From: Candidatus Fermentibacterota bacterium
GTDB taxonomy: Bacteria; Fermentibacterota; Fermentibacteria; Fermentibacterales; JCC-6
Direction: 5' to 3'
Length of the DNA stretch: 64,000 bases
Assembly (NCBI GenBank): GCA_014728175.1
Contig: WJMA01000017.1
Location: 124,001 to 188,000, forward strand
In this document: positions 51,745-60,912 of the stretch, piece by piece
Position numbering within the stretch: position 1 is the stretch's first letter
Layout of the letters: each line of letters begins with the position of its first letter
The notes under the pieces: generated by a model
Databases searched by the model: none
The model's input: the letters and a program-made list of their open reading frames with translations, nothing else
Told to the model about the DNA's origin: nothing
Made by a program: the position numbers and the translations under genes

Positions 51745-52737
51745 ATGGAACCCATACCGACCCTGCGATGGGTGGACGGCTCGCTCCGTCTTCTGGATCA
51801 AAGGCTTCTGCCCGACGAGGAGAGGTACGTGGACTGCAGCCGGGTGGAGGAGCTGGTCCGGGCCATAAAGACCCTGACCGTGAGGGGAGCTCCGGCCATC
51901 GGGATAGCCGCCGCCTACGGTGCAGTGATCGCGGCCATGACCGCCGACGATGATGGATCTTTCCCGGATCGGGTATCAGCGGACCTAGACGCGCTGGAGA
52001 GCACCAGGCCCACCGCCGTGAACCTGTTCATCTGTATTCGGCGCCAGAGGGAGATATTGCAGCGGGCCGAGGGCAAGGACGAGGCGGTCGAGCTGCTCCT
52101 GGAGCAGGCGAATCGTTTCCTGGAAGAGGATCTGGAGTCCAGCAGGGCCATGGGAAGGTTCGGGGCCGATCTGCTGGAGCCGGATTCGGTCCTTCTTACC
52201 CATTGCAACGCCGGCGGGCTGGCGACGGCAGGTTTGGGAACGGCCCTGGCGGTGATTTACGAGGCCTCGGACAGAGGATGGGTCAGCCAGGTGTACGTCG
52301 ACGAGACCAGACCGCTGCTACAGGGGGCCCGGCTGACCGCATGGGAGCTGTGCAGGGCGGGCGTCCCGGTGCGGGTGCTGCCCGATTCGGCCGCCCCCTC
52401 CCTGCTAAGGTCCGGAACGGTCGATGCGGTTCTGGTGGGCGCGGACAGGGTAGCAGTAAACGGAGACGTAGCCAACAAGATAGGTACGTATACTCTGGCT
52501 CTCGCCGCCATGAAGGCGGAGGTGCCGTTCTACGTGGTGGCCCCGCTTTCCAGCTTCGACCCGGAAACCCAGGACGGTGGGGGGATAGAGATAGAGCACC
52601 GCGGACGGGAGGAGCTGGAGCTGCTCGGTGACCGGAAAGTGCTGCCGGACAGGGCGGAGGTCTACAATCCGGCTTTCGACGTGACGCCCTCGGATATGGT
52701 CACCGCCTTGATTACGGAGAGAGGAATACTGAAGTAG
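51745..52737 (+). CDS. mtnA: MtnA-type methylthioribose-1-phosphate isomerase (eIF-2B-like family)
   Basis: The 330-residue protein follows MtnA closely: LTVRGAPAIGIAAAYGAVIA, the catalytic Cys in LTHCNAGGLATAGLGTALAV, DETRPLLQGARLTAWEL, and the catalytic Asp region LVGADRVAVNGDVANKIGTY followed by PFYVVAPLSSFD. It isomerises 5-methylthioribose 1-phosphate in methionine salvage. Some relatives act on 5-deoxyribose 1-phosphate or ribose 1,5-bisphosphate, so a second use is possible. The rest of the pathway is not in the window. It ends a run of six genes from 47220. Confidence 0.93.
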   Translation: MEPIPTLRWVDGSLRLLDQRLLPDEERYVDCSRVEELVRAIKTLTVRGAPAIGIAAAYGAVIAAMTADDDGSFPDRVSADLDALESTRPTAVNLFICIRRQREILQRAEGKDEAVELLLEQANRFLEEDLESSRAMGRFGADLLEPDSVLLTHCNAGGLATAGLGTALAVIYEASDRGWVSQVYVDETRPLLQGARLTAWELCRAGVPVRVLPDSAAPSLLRSGTVDAVLVGADRVAVNGDVANKIGTYTLALAAMKAEVPFYVVAPLSSFDPETQDGGGIEIEHRGREELELLGDRKVLPDRAEVYNPAFDVTPSDMVTALITERGILK

Positions 52738-52762
52738 CTACCAGCCATCGGGCGATCGGTTG

Positions 52763-52791
52763 TTGACAGATGAATGAGTTGACGGTACGTT
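52763..52791 (+). promoter_or_regulatory. Possible sigma-70-type promoter upstream of the beta-propeller gene and dnaK
   Basis: TTGACA (52763-52768), a 17-base spacer, and TACGTT (52786-52791, three of six -10 bases). It lies in the 122-base gap after mtnA, 69 bases before the next start. The -35 and spacing are good, the -10 weak. Confidence 0.4.
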
Positions 52792-52859
52792 TTCCCCGCA
52801 AGGAAGGGCCTTAGAACGGTCAAGAGAAGGTACTCGACAATGTACGAGGAGGAGCATCC

Positions 52860-53603
52860 ATGGGAAGAGTAGTCGTTTTGTTCGCATGTCTACTCGCGGT
52901 GTCGGCGTTCGCCGACATGGGCGATATAGTGAAGCAATTCCCGGCCCCGATGGGTAACCCGGACGGTCTTACCTATCTGGACGGGTATCTCTGGATAACC
53001 AGCGACGTAGGGTTCACCATTTTCCAGGTGGACACGGTCGACGGCACGGTAGCCAACTACATCCCCGGTCACGGGGAAGGTAACCTCACCGGCCTGACCA
53101 CCGACGAGACGGACCTCTACTCCTGCTGTACCGGCTCGCAGACCGCCTACATATACAGGAGGGAGATACCGTCCGGAACGGTTCTGGATTCGATCCCCGC
53201 GCCCCATAAGGACAGCGAGGGCCTGGCCTGGGACGGAACGTACTTGTGGAGCACCAACTACAAAACTGATTCCATATACAAGGTCGACCCCGCAAACGGA
53301 GACATCATAGAGAAGTTCTATCCCAACAACCCCGATGGGTCCACCGGGCTGGTTTACGACGGGTACTTCCTGTGGGCCACTTTCCAGAATAGCTGTATGA
53401 TCTACAAGATGATTCCCGGGGATCCGGTCCCCGTGGCCTACTGTCTGGCCCCCTGCGAGATTCCCCAGGATCTCGCCTGGGATGGTCAGTACCTCTGGCT
53501 GACCGAGTACGTGGCGGACGATCCCCAGATATACATGGTAGATCCGGGTCCCCTGGGCCTTGACAGCTACACCTGGGGCAGCCTGAAGGCCAACTTCGAA
53601 TAG
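52860..53603 (+). CDS. Secreted beta-propeller-like protein
   Basis: The 247-residue protein has a signal peptide (VVVLFACLLAVSAFA) and four or five repeats of about 45 residues with the blade pattern GLTYLDGYLWITSD, GLTTDETDLYSC, GLAWDGTYLWSTNY, GLVYDGYFLWATFQ and DLAWDGQYLWLTEY. Such blades occur in NHL/SMP-30-like and glutamine-cyclotransferase-like propellers; the protein is short, so it may be an incomplete ring or form a dimer. No type IX tail is present. No catalytic residues stand out. It is 33 bases ahead of dnaK and may share its transcript. Confidence 0.75.
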   Translation: MGRVVVLFACLLAVSAFADMGDIVKQFPAPMGNPDGLTYLDGYLWITSDVGFTIFQVDTVDGTVANYIPGHGEGNLTGLTTDETDLYSCCTGSQTAYIYRREIPSGTVLDSIPAPHKDSEGLAWDGTYLWSTNYKTDSIYKVDPANGDIIEKFYPNNPDGSTGLVYDGYFLWATFQNSCMIYKMIPGDPVPVAYCLAPCEIPQDLAWDGQYLWLTEYVADDPQIYMVDPGPLGLDSYTWGSLKANFE

Positions 53604-53636
53604 GCCCGGGGCTGGAAATTCGCAGAGGAGGCGCAT

Positions 53637-55505
53637 TTGGGTAGAGCCATAGGCATCGACCTCGGCACCACGAACTCCTGCATGGCGGTCTCCGACGGCT
53701 CGGAGATCATAGTCATCTCATCCGGAGAGGGCCCCAGGGTGATGCCTTCCGTGGTGGCCTTCACCTCCAAGGGTGAGCGGCTGGTGGGCCTGGTGGCCAA
53801 GAGGCAGGCCATAACCAATCCCCGCAACACCATTTCCAGTATAAAGCGGTTGATGGGCCGCAAGTACGAAGAGGTGGAGCAGGAGCGCCAGAACGTCGCC
53901 TACGAGATAAAGCCCAACGAGAAGGGCGATGCCTCCGTGCGTGTCTTCGACCGTTTGTATACCCCTCCGGAGATATCGGCGATCATCCTCCAGAGGCTCA
54001 AGGCCAGGGCCGAGGAATACCTCGGGGAGGAGGTCACCGACGCGGTCGTAACCGTTCCCGCCTACTTCAACGAGGTGCAGAGAGAAGCCACCAAGGCAGC
54101 GGGAAGAATAGCGGGTTTCGAGGTAAAGAGGGTGCTCAACGAGCCCACCGCCGCCTCCCTGGGCTTCATGGAGCCCACGGAGCGAAAGAACATAGCCGTA
54201 TTCGACCTCGGCGGGGGCACTTTCGATATAAGCATCCTCCAGCTGGTCAACGGCATATTCGAGGTCAAGGCTACCAGCGGCAACACCCATCTGGGTGGAG
54301 ACGACTTCGACCAGAGGATCGTGGAGTGGATCCTTGGCGAGTTCCGCAGGGACAATGACATGGATCTCAGCGAGGACCCCGTGGCTCTGCAGAGGGTTCG
54401 GGAAGCCGCCGAGAGGGCCAAATGCGAGCTGTCGTCGACCCTCGAGGCCAGAATCAACCTGCCGTTCATAGCCTCCGACGAAGAAGGTCCCAAGCATCTG
54501 GAGCTGTCGATAACCAGGGGCCTTTTGGAGAGCCTGATCGAGGATCTGGTGGAGCTGACCCGTCTGCCCTGCGAGGATGCTCTGCGGGAAGCGGAAAAGA
54601 CGCCGGACGACATCGATCACGTAATACTGGTGGGCGGCTCCACGAGGGTTCCGTTGGTGCGGAAGCAGGTGGAGGAGATATTCCAACAACGGCCGGCGCA
54701 CAACGTCAATCCCGACGAGGTGGTGGCGATCGGCGCTGCCGTCGAGGCTTCCGTGCTGACAGGGCAGCGGAAGGACCTGGTGCTTCTGGACGTAACGCCT
54801 TTGAGCCTCGGTGTGGAGACCCTGGGCGGCGTAATGGCTCCCATACTGGAGAAGAACAGCCCCATTCCCGCCAAGAAGAGCCGGATGTTCACCACCGCCG
54901 TGGACAACCAGCAGGTGGTTAACGTTCACGTGCTGCAGGGGGAAAGGGAGCTGGTGGAAGGCAACAGGAGCCTGGGCCGATTCGAGCTGGTGGGTATACC
55001 GCCGGCCAGAAGAGGGGTCCCCAGAATAGAGGTCTCCTTCGAGATAGACGCCAACGGCATACTGAACGTATCCGCCATGGACGCGGTGACCGGAAGGGCC
55101 CAGGGAATGAAGGTGAACCCCAGCGGGGGGCTTACCGAGGAGGAGATCAACGAGTTGATCCGGGAGGCCGCGGCCAATGCCGAGGAGGACCGCAACCGGA
55201 TGAAGCTGGTCGAGGCCCGCAACGCCGCGGACCAGGTCATATACGATGCGGAAAAGGTCCTCGAGACGGCCAGGAAAGAGCTGGAAAAGGAGTCCTGGCA
55301 GGAGCTGGAGACTGCCGCGACATCGCTCAGGGAATGCCGGGACAGCGAAGATAGAATCAGGATAGCGAAGGAGACTAGCAGGACGTCCTCGCTCGTCTCA
55401 CAGACCTCCAAGCTGCTGGATATCGTCCACAGCGGCTCGGTGGAGCAACAGGACGATGATGAGGTATACGTTCTGGAGGAGGATACGGAGGAGCAGGAGC
55501 AGTAG
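53637..55505 (+). CDS. dnaK: DnaK, Hsp70 chaperone
   Basis: The 622-residue chaperone has the ATPase domain (residues 1-380) with AIGIDLGTTNSCMAVSDG, VTVPAYFNEVQREATKAAG, the FDLGGGTFDISIL phosphate-binding loop and VILVGGSTRVPLV, then the substrate-binding domain with LLDVTPLSLGVETLGG and IEVSFEIDANGILNVSA, and a helical lid. The acidic end (EVYVLEEDTEEQEQ) is usual for the family. The start is a TTG at 53637 behind AGAGGAGG. dnaJ follows; grpE and hrcA are absent here, and no CIRCE inverted repeat is seen upstream. Confidence 0.97.
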   Translation: MGRAIGIDLGTTNSCMAVSDGSEIIVISSGEGPRVMPSVVAFTSKGERLVGLVAKRQAITNPRNTISSIKRLMGRKYEEVEQERQNVAYEIKPNEKGDASVRVFDRLYTPPEISAIILQRLKARAEEYLGEEVTDAVVTVPAYFNEVQREATKAAGRIAGFEVKRVLNEPTAASLGFMEPTERKNIAVFDLGGGTFDISILQLVNGIFEVKATSGNTHLGGDDFDQRIVEWILGEFRRDNDMDLSEDPVALQRVREAAERAKCELSSTLEARINLPFIASDEEGPKHLELSITRGLLESLIEDLVELTRLPCEDALREAEKTPDDIDHVILVGGSTRVPLVRKQVEEIFQQRPAHNVNPDEVVAIGAAVEASVLTGQRKDLVLLDVTPLSLGVETLGGVMAPILEKNSPIPAKKSRMFTTAVDNQQVVNVHVLQGERELVEGNRSLGRFELVGIPPARRGVPRIEVSFEIDANGILNVSAMDAVTGRAQGMKVNPSGGLTEEEINELIREAAANAEEDRNRMKLVEARNAADQVIYDAEKVLETARKELEKESWQELETAATSLRECRDSEDRIRIAKETSRTSSLVSQTSKLLDIVHSGSVEQQDDDEVYVLEEDTEEQEQ

Positions 55506-55673
55506 CCGGGCAACCGGCCCCACCGGCTCCTGCGGGTTCCTGAGAAGCACAGGCCAATTTACGACTCCTGCGAGCCCTGGCCATCAGCGTCGTTTTAGTC
55601 CGTAGGTGGCCCGGGGCTCGCTCGCAGTATTGGCCGATCGTAGAACTTGCGTAAGCGCAACCGGAGGGCAACC

Positions 55674-56756
55674 GTGACCGGCTTCGATCCCTACGAGGTA
55701 TTGGAAGTAGATCGAAACGCCTCCAGCAGCGAGATAAAGAGTTCCTACAGACGTCTGGCCCTCAAGAATCATCCCGACAAGAACCCCGGCGACAAGGGTG
55801 CCGAGGATCGGTTCAAGCGCATATCCGAGGCCTACCAGATTCTCAGCGATCCGGTCAAGAGGGACCGCTACGATAGGTTCGGCACCGTCGAGAGTGGTCC
55901 GGACATGTCCGACATCTTCGGTGGTTTCGGGCTGGACGATGCGCTGAGGGCGTTCATGGAGAACTTCGGATTCGGAGGGTTCTCCACCACCAGGGCCCGG
56001 ACGGCACGCAGAAGAAGAGGCCAGGACATAGTCGTCGATGTGGAGCTGGGAGTGGGGGAGGTCGCCTTGGGAGCGACCAGGGAGCTTACGGTGATGAGAG
56101 CCGAGCCTTGCCCCGAGTGCGGGGGAGATGGAGCCGATCCCTCCGAGGGGATGGAGGACTGTCCGGCCTGCGACGGCAGAGGCCGGGTGCGAACCACCAG
56201 AAGGACCTTTCTGGGGTCGATCCAGTCCGTGCACGTCTGCGACGACTGCGACGGAACGGGAAAAGTGCCCAAGAAGAAGTGTTCCGTATGCTCCGGTACG
56301 GGGGCCAAGTCCGTCAAACGCCGCATCAAGGTCGACATACCCGCGGGAATAGAGGAAGGACATTACCTGAAACTGGGCAGGCAGGGAGACTTCCCCGGCG
56401 CCAACGGGATCAGCGGGGATCTGATTGTACACGTGGAGTCGGTGGATTATACCCCTTTCGAGCGGGAGGGCGACGACCTGATTTACGATGCCGTCCTGTC
56501 CTTTCCCCAGGCCGCGCTGGGCACCAGGATCGAGGTTTCCATGGCCACCGGGGAGAGCAGGGAGGTGGAGGTCGACAGCGGCATGCAACCCGGAGATGTC
56601 ATCCTATTGGAAGGTGAGGGAATCGGCAGGCTCCGCGGCCGGGGACGCGGAGACCTGAGGGTGGTTATCGACGTGCACGTTCCCCGCAAGCTCTCCAGGG
56701 AGGAGAAGAGGATCCTCTCCGACCTGTCCGAGTCCAAGCGTTTCAAGCCCGACTAG
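55674..56756 (+). CDS. dnaJ: DnaJ, Hsp40 co-chaperone
   Basis: The GTG at 55674 has GGAGGGC upstream. The protein of about 360 residues starts with the J domain ([20 protein letters not shown], with the HPD motif in [15 protein letters not shown]), a short G/F region (IFGGFGLDD to GFGGFS), then a zinc-binding domain with four CxxCxGxG repeats ([32 protein letters not shown]) and the C-terminal substrate domains. It stimulates DnaK's ATPase. The G/F region contains fewer glycines than in E. coli. It is 168 bases after dnaK; that gap holds only a weak inverted repeat. Confidence 0.95.
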   Translation: MTGFDPYEVLEVDRNASSSEIKSSYRRLALKNHPDKNPGDKGAEDRFKRISEAYQILSDPVKRDRYDRFGTVESGPDMSDIFGGFGLDDALRAFMENFGFGGFSTTRARTARRRRGQDIVVDVELGVGEVALGATRELTVMRAEPCPECGGDGADPSEGMEDCPACDGRGRVRTTRRTFLGSIQSVHVCDDCDGTGKVPKKKCSVCSGTGAKSVKRRIKVDIPAGIEEGHYLKLGRQGDFPGANGISGDLIVHVESVDYTPFEREGDDLIYDAVLSFPQAALGTRIEVSMATGESREVEVDSGMQPGDVILLEGEGIGRLRGRGRGDLRVVIDVHVPRKLSREEKRILSDLSESKRFKPD

Positions 56757-56794
56757 ACCCCCGACTGCCTTAACCGTCCCACCGGGAGGCCCTT

Positions 56795-59164
56795 TTGAAG
56801 GATGCGCTTACAGAGCTCGAGCTGCAAGAGCTGCTACTAACCGTAAGCTCGAGATGCAAAAGCGGGAAGGGGGCCCGTCTGGTGCAGGGGCTCTCCCCTG
56901 GCTGGGACCGCGAAAGCTCCCTGAGGCTGCGAAGTGAGACCCTGTTCGCTTTGAGCCTGCTTCATAGGCAGGTGCCGTTTCCCGCCGATGACGTGGATCA
57001 GGTCCTGCAGATCGCGCGAAAGGTATCCGGGGGAGCGTTGGCCCTCGATCCTTCCGACCTGAGGTGTACCGGAAGGGCCCTGGCCGACTGGGCGGAGCTG
57101 CGGCTTCGGCTTTCGAAGGTAGGCGGCGAACAGGATGACCGTCCCCCCGTTCCGGAAAGACAGCTGGCCGTAGCCGCCGATTGGCTGGGAGGCATTCCCG
57201 ATCTCGGCGATCTAGGCTCCTTTCTCATGCATCTGACCACGGAGGACGGGGAGCTCTCTCCAGATGCCTCGCCGGCACTGAAGCGTTTGCGCAAGAAGGT
57301 CCGAAAGCTTCGCGATAGGCTTCGGGGAAGGGTGGAGGATATCTCCCGGAGGTTGGGCAAGGCCGGATATCTCAGGGATACCCCGCCTTCCCTACGCAAC
57401 GGTCGCTACGTACTGCCGGTGCTGGCCGGCAGCAGTGGCCACGTCAGGGGAATAGTCCATGACCGGTCCGATACGGGAGAGACCGTATACATGGAGCCCA
57501 TTGAGATAACCGAAGATGGCAACCAGCTGCAACGGGCGCTTCTGGACCTGGAGGACGAGAGGAGAAGACTGCTCAGGGAAGCCACGACCAGGATCAGGGA
57601 AGCCCGGGAATCGGTGCTGGAAGGTGCCCGTACGATGGCTGAGATGGACGCGGTCTTGGCCCGGGCATCGTACCACGAGGACGAGGGCCTGTGCTTCCCC
57701 CGGACAGGTAGGCTCAGTCTATTGGGGCTGAGGCACTTGCTCATACCACCCGACGAGGTTGTTCCCAACGACGTCGATCTTCCGGAGTCCTGCAGGGTTT
57801 TGCTTATAAGCGGTCCCAACGCCGGGGGAAAGAGCGTGCTGCTCAAGGCGGTGGGCCTGGCGATAGCGGGTTCGCAGTCCGGTCTGGGAGCCGCTGTCAG
57901 GGAGGACTCCTCGCTGCCCCACTTCAGCGGGCTGATGGTATCGATAGGTGATCAGCAGTCCATCTCCGAGCACCTCAGCACGTACTCCGCCCGTCTCATG
58001 GAGGTGACCCGAATGCTCAGGCAGGCGGGTTCTTCCACCCTGGTTCTGATAGACGAGCCGGCGGCCGGTACCGATCCCGTGGCAGGATCGGCGCTGGCCT
58101 CGGTAGTGCTGGACAGCCTGGCCGACAAGGGCTGCATGACCATAGCCACCACGCATATGGGGGCTCTGAAGGCAATTGCCGCCGACCGTGAGGGCTTCTA
58201 TAACGGAAGCATGTCTTTCGACGAGAAGAGCCTTCAGCCGGAGTACAGGTTCCGCCTGGGATTGCCGGGGTCTTCCTACACCATGCAGATAGCCCGCAGA
58301 ATGGGATTCCCCGAGGATCTTCTGGACCGGGCCTTCGATCGGTCGGAGGGATATCTCCGCGCGGATGAGCTGCTGGCCGAGCTGGAAGGCCTGAGGGAGG
58401 ACCTGGGACGTGAGCGCGCCCTTCTGCAAGATGAGAGGCGTGCCCTAAGGGACGGCAGGGAAAAGGCCAGCGTGGAGTTGAGCAGGGACAGGGCGGAGTT
58501 GGAAAGGCTAAGGGAATACCGGGCCGAAGAGACGGAACGCATGTTGAGGGAGCTGGAGTCCAGGGCGGATTCCCTGCTGCAAAAGCTGTCCAGGGCCGAG
58601 AGCCCGGACCAGAGAACGAGAGCCAGGCGAGAGATACGCGATTTGACCCGTAGTGAGGGTCCGAAAGGGGCCGACGTGGCCGTTTCCGGCGGGAAGCCGG
58701 AAGGTCTGAGGGAGGGCTCGTGGGTCAGCGTACGGGGATGGAAGGGAGTGGGGCGAATAGAGTCCATGGGGAGGAACAGGGCCCTTATCAGCTTCGGTAA
58801 CCTGAGGTTGGAAAGGGAGCTGGATCAGCTTTCTCCGGCGCAACCGCCCGAGGAAGAGCCGGTGGCGGAGGTGCAGTGGGAAGATGCCGGTGGCGACCCG
58901 GAGATCGACCTGATCGGGCTGCACGTGGAGGAAGCCCTGGTGGAGCTCGACCGGTGGTTGGACGAGTGCGTCGCCGCCGGTCTCTCCCAGGTCAGGGTGA
59001 TACACGGCAAGGGAACCTGGGCCCTGATGAGGGCGGTGTCCGATTTCCTCAGAGACGACGCCAGGATCGACTCCTTCCGCCAGGCCCCCGACCGGCGGGG
59101 AGGGGCTGGAGCGACGGTCGCCGATCTGCGTCCGGCCGGCGGTCGAAAGGACGGCGGCGGATGA
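56795..59164 (+). CDS. mutS2: MutS2, endonuclease/ribosome-rescue ATPase
   Basis: The 789-residue protein has a TTG start at 56795 with GGGAGG upstream. The MutS-type ATPase core is clear: Walker A SGPNAGGKSVLLKAVGL near residue 340, VSIGDQQSISEHLSTYSAR, and Walker B LVLIDEPAAGTDPVAGSAL. The coiled-coil clamp follows (about 510-640), then a KOW-like part (WVSVRGWKGVGRI) and a C-terminal Smr nuclease domain (DLIGLHVEEALVELDRW, VRVIHGKGTWAL). MutS2 suppresses recombination or splits collided ribosomes in other bacteria. It overlaps dnaG by ATGA. Confidence 0.94.
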   Translation: MKDALTELELQELLLTVSSRCKSGKGARLVQGLSPGWDRESSLRLRSETLFALSLLHRQVPFPADDVDQVLQIARKVSGGALALDPSDLRCTGRALADWAELRLRLSKVGGEQDDRPPVPERQLAVAADWLGGIPDLGDLGSFLMHLTTEDGELSPDASPALKRLRKKVRKLRDRLRGRVEDISRRLGKAGYLRDTPPSLRNGRYVLPVLAGSSGHVRGIVHDRSDTGETVYMEPIEITEDGNQLQRALLDLEDERRRLLREATTRIREARESVLEGARTMAEMDAVLARASYHEDEGLCFPRTGRLSLLGLRHLLIPPDEVVPNDVDLPESCRVLLISGPNAGGKSVLLKAVGLAIAGSQSGLGAAVREDSSLPHFSGLMVSIGDQQSISEHLSTYSARLMEVTRMLRQAGSSTLVLIDEPAAGTDPVAGSALASVVLDSLADKGCMTIATTHMGALKAIAADREGFYNGSMSFDEKSLQPEYRFRLGLPGSSYTMQIARRMGFPEDLLDRAFDRSEGYLRADELLAELEGLREDLGRERALLQDERRALRDGREKASVELSRDRAELERLREYRAEETERMLRELESRADSLLQKLSRAESPDQRTRARREIRDLTRSEGPKGADVAVSGGKPEGLREGSWVSVRGWKGVGRIESMGRNRALISFGNLRLERELDQLSPAQPPEEEPVAEVQWEDAGGDPEIDLIGLHVEEALVELDRWLDECVAAGLSQVRVIHGKGTWALMRAVSDFLRDDARIDSFRQAPDRRGGAGATVADLRPAGGRKDGGG

Positions 59165-60912
59165 CCGGCGGTTCCCTCCATGGCTACGACGACGTGGAAA
59201 AGGTTCGTGACGCCAGCGACATAGCGGAGATCGTGGGTCGTTACGTGAACCTGGAAAGAAGCGGCCGCAGCCTGCGGGGCCTTTGCCCGTTCCATAAGGA
59301 GAAGACCCCGTCCTTCTTCGTCGCCCCCGAGAAACAGGTGTTCCACTGCTTCGGCTGCGGGGAGGGCGGGGACGTGTTCACCTTCCTTATGAAGTACTTC
59401 GGTATATCGTTCTCCGAGGCCCTGCGGGAGTTGGCCGACGAGGCCGGAATAACCCTCAGCCGGGGGCGGAAGGATAGCGACCGCTCCGAGCAGCTGCTGG
59501 AGATACTGCGGGAGAGCCGGGAATTCTTCTACTCCCATCTCTTCTCCGATACCGGGTCCGGGGCCAGGAGCTATCTTCAGGGCCGACAGATCTCCCTGGA
59601 AATCGCCCGCAGGCTGGGTATCGGTTGGGCGCCACCGGGAAACGTTCTTCTGGAGCACCTGCGGGAGATGGGCTACTCCGAGTCCACCATCGTGGAGACC
59701 GGGGTGGCGCGAAGGTCCAGGGACGGTCGGAGGGTCTACGATCTGATGAGGGAACGGATCGTTTTTCCCATCGGGGACCGCAGCGGCAGGACGGTTAGCT
59801 TCGGCGGCAGGGCCCTGGGGGACGGGGAACCAAAGTACCTCAACGGTCCCGAGACGTCCGTTTACCGCAAGGGGGCGCTTCTGTACGGATACCGGGAGGC
59901 CAGGGAGCCGGCCCGGGAGAGGGAGATGGTCATTCTCGTCGAGGGCTACTTCGATCATGCCCGGCTGTTCGAGTCCGGGTTCGAGTGCGTGGTGGCCACC
60001 TGCGGCACCGCGCTGACTCCTACCCAGGCCCGGCACGTGTCCTCCCTCTCACCCCACATATTGCTGTGCTTCGACAGCGACCGCTCCGGAAGGAGGTCCG
60101 CGGTGCGGGCCGCCGAAGTATTGCTCCAGGAGGGAGGCAATCCCCTGATGGTAGGGTTGCCCCAGGATATGGACCCGGACGATTTCCTTCAAAAGAAGGG
60201 TCCGGAGGCCTTCGAGAAGCTTCTCGGCTCAGCCATGAATCCCATCGATTACGGTCTGTGGGTGTTGGGAGGCTGGGAGGAGGTGGAGGGCACCAGAAGG
60301 CGGGTGGACGTGGTCAAGAGGTTGGTCGAGGTATCCATGTCCGCCTCGGACCCTGTGGTGAGGGAGACGCTTCTGCGTACCATAGGGGAGCGAACCGGCT
60401 ACTCCATGGCTACCCTCAAGGAAGAGCTCGAGGAGATCTCCAGGCGCTCCCGCCCGGGGCGGAGAAGACGCAGGAAAGAGACCGACCGGCTCTCGCGGCG
60501 TGAATCCACGCTGCTCAGGGCTCTCCTCAGCTCTTCGGGCGAGTGCTTCGAGCGTCTGGCCTGCAACGTCCAGGTCGACGATTTCGAGTCCAGAGCGGGC
60601 AAAGAGCTGTTCGAGATGATAAGAAGGCAGGCGGAGGCAGGTTGTGACAGGGTTTCGCTTGGTGAGTTGGGCGATACATATTCGTCACTTTCGGCCAGAT
60701 TGATGACCGATGGAAAGGCTCCCGAGGCGTCGGAGGTGGACAGGATACTGAGCAGCGTCGAGGTCCACAGGCTGGAGCGAAAGCGCAGGCAGCTTCGACG
60801 GGAGATGGAAGAGTTGTCGGACATGTCGAAGAGGGGGGAAATGCTTTCCAGGCTGGACAGACTGGGGAGAAGGATAGTCGAGCTGAAGAGCGGTCGGGAC
60901 GATGACCGATAG
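59161..60912 (+). CDS. dnaG: DnaG, DNA primase
   Basis: The 583-residue primase makes RNA primers at the replication fork. The N-terminal CHC2 zinc finger has Cys42-x2-His45 in LCPFHKEKTPSFFV and Cys63-x2-Cys66 in FHCFGCGEGGDVF. The TOPRIM core carries VILVEGYFDHARLF with the catalytic Glu, LTPTQARHV and LLCFDSDRSGRRSA for the metal-binding Asp residues. RYVDLMRERIVFPIGDRSGR-type sequence precedes it. A helicase-binding C-terminal region (about 430-583) is helical and diverged. It overlaps mutS2 and the sigma factor gene; dnaG-rpoD is the conserved order of the macromolecular-synthesis operon. Confidence 0.96.
   Translation: MTGGSLHGYDDVEKVRDASDIAEIVGRYVNLERSGRSLRGLCPFHKEKTPSFFVAPEKQVFHCFGCGEGGDVFTFLMKYFGISFSEALRELADEAGITLSRGRKDSDRSEQLLEILRESREFFYSHLFSDTGSGARSYLQGRQISLEIARRLGIGWAPPGNVLLEHLREMGYSESTIVETGVARRSRDGRRVYDLMRERIVFPIGDRSGRTVSFGGRALGDGEPKYLNGPETSVYRKGALLYGYREAREPAREREMVILVEGYFDHARLFESGFECVVATCGTALTPTQARHVSSLSPHILLCFDSDRSGRRSAVRAAEVLLQEGGNPLMVGLPQDMDPDDFLQKKGPEAFEKLLGSAMNPIDYGLWVLGGWEEVEGTRRRVDVVKRLVEVSMSASDPVVRETLLRTIGERTGYSMATLKEELEEISRRSRPGRRRRRKETDRLSRRESTLLRALLSSSGECFERLACNVQVDDFESRAGKELFEMIRRQAEAGCDRVSLGELGDTYSSLSARLMTDGKAPEASEVDRILSSVEVHRLERKRRQLRREMEELSDMSKRGEMLSRLDRLGRRIVELKSGRDDDR

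Noticed and set aside
53604-53636. CIRCE or other heat-shock operator before dnaK
   Set aside because: The 33 bases between the genes, and the gap after mtnA, contain no TTAGCACTC/GAGTGCTAA repeat.
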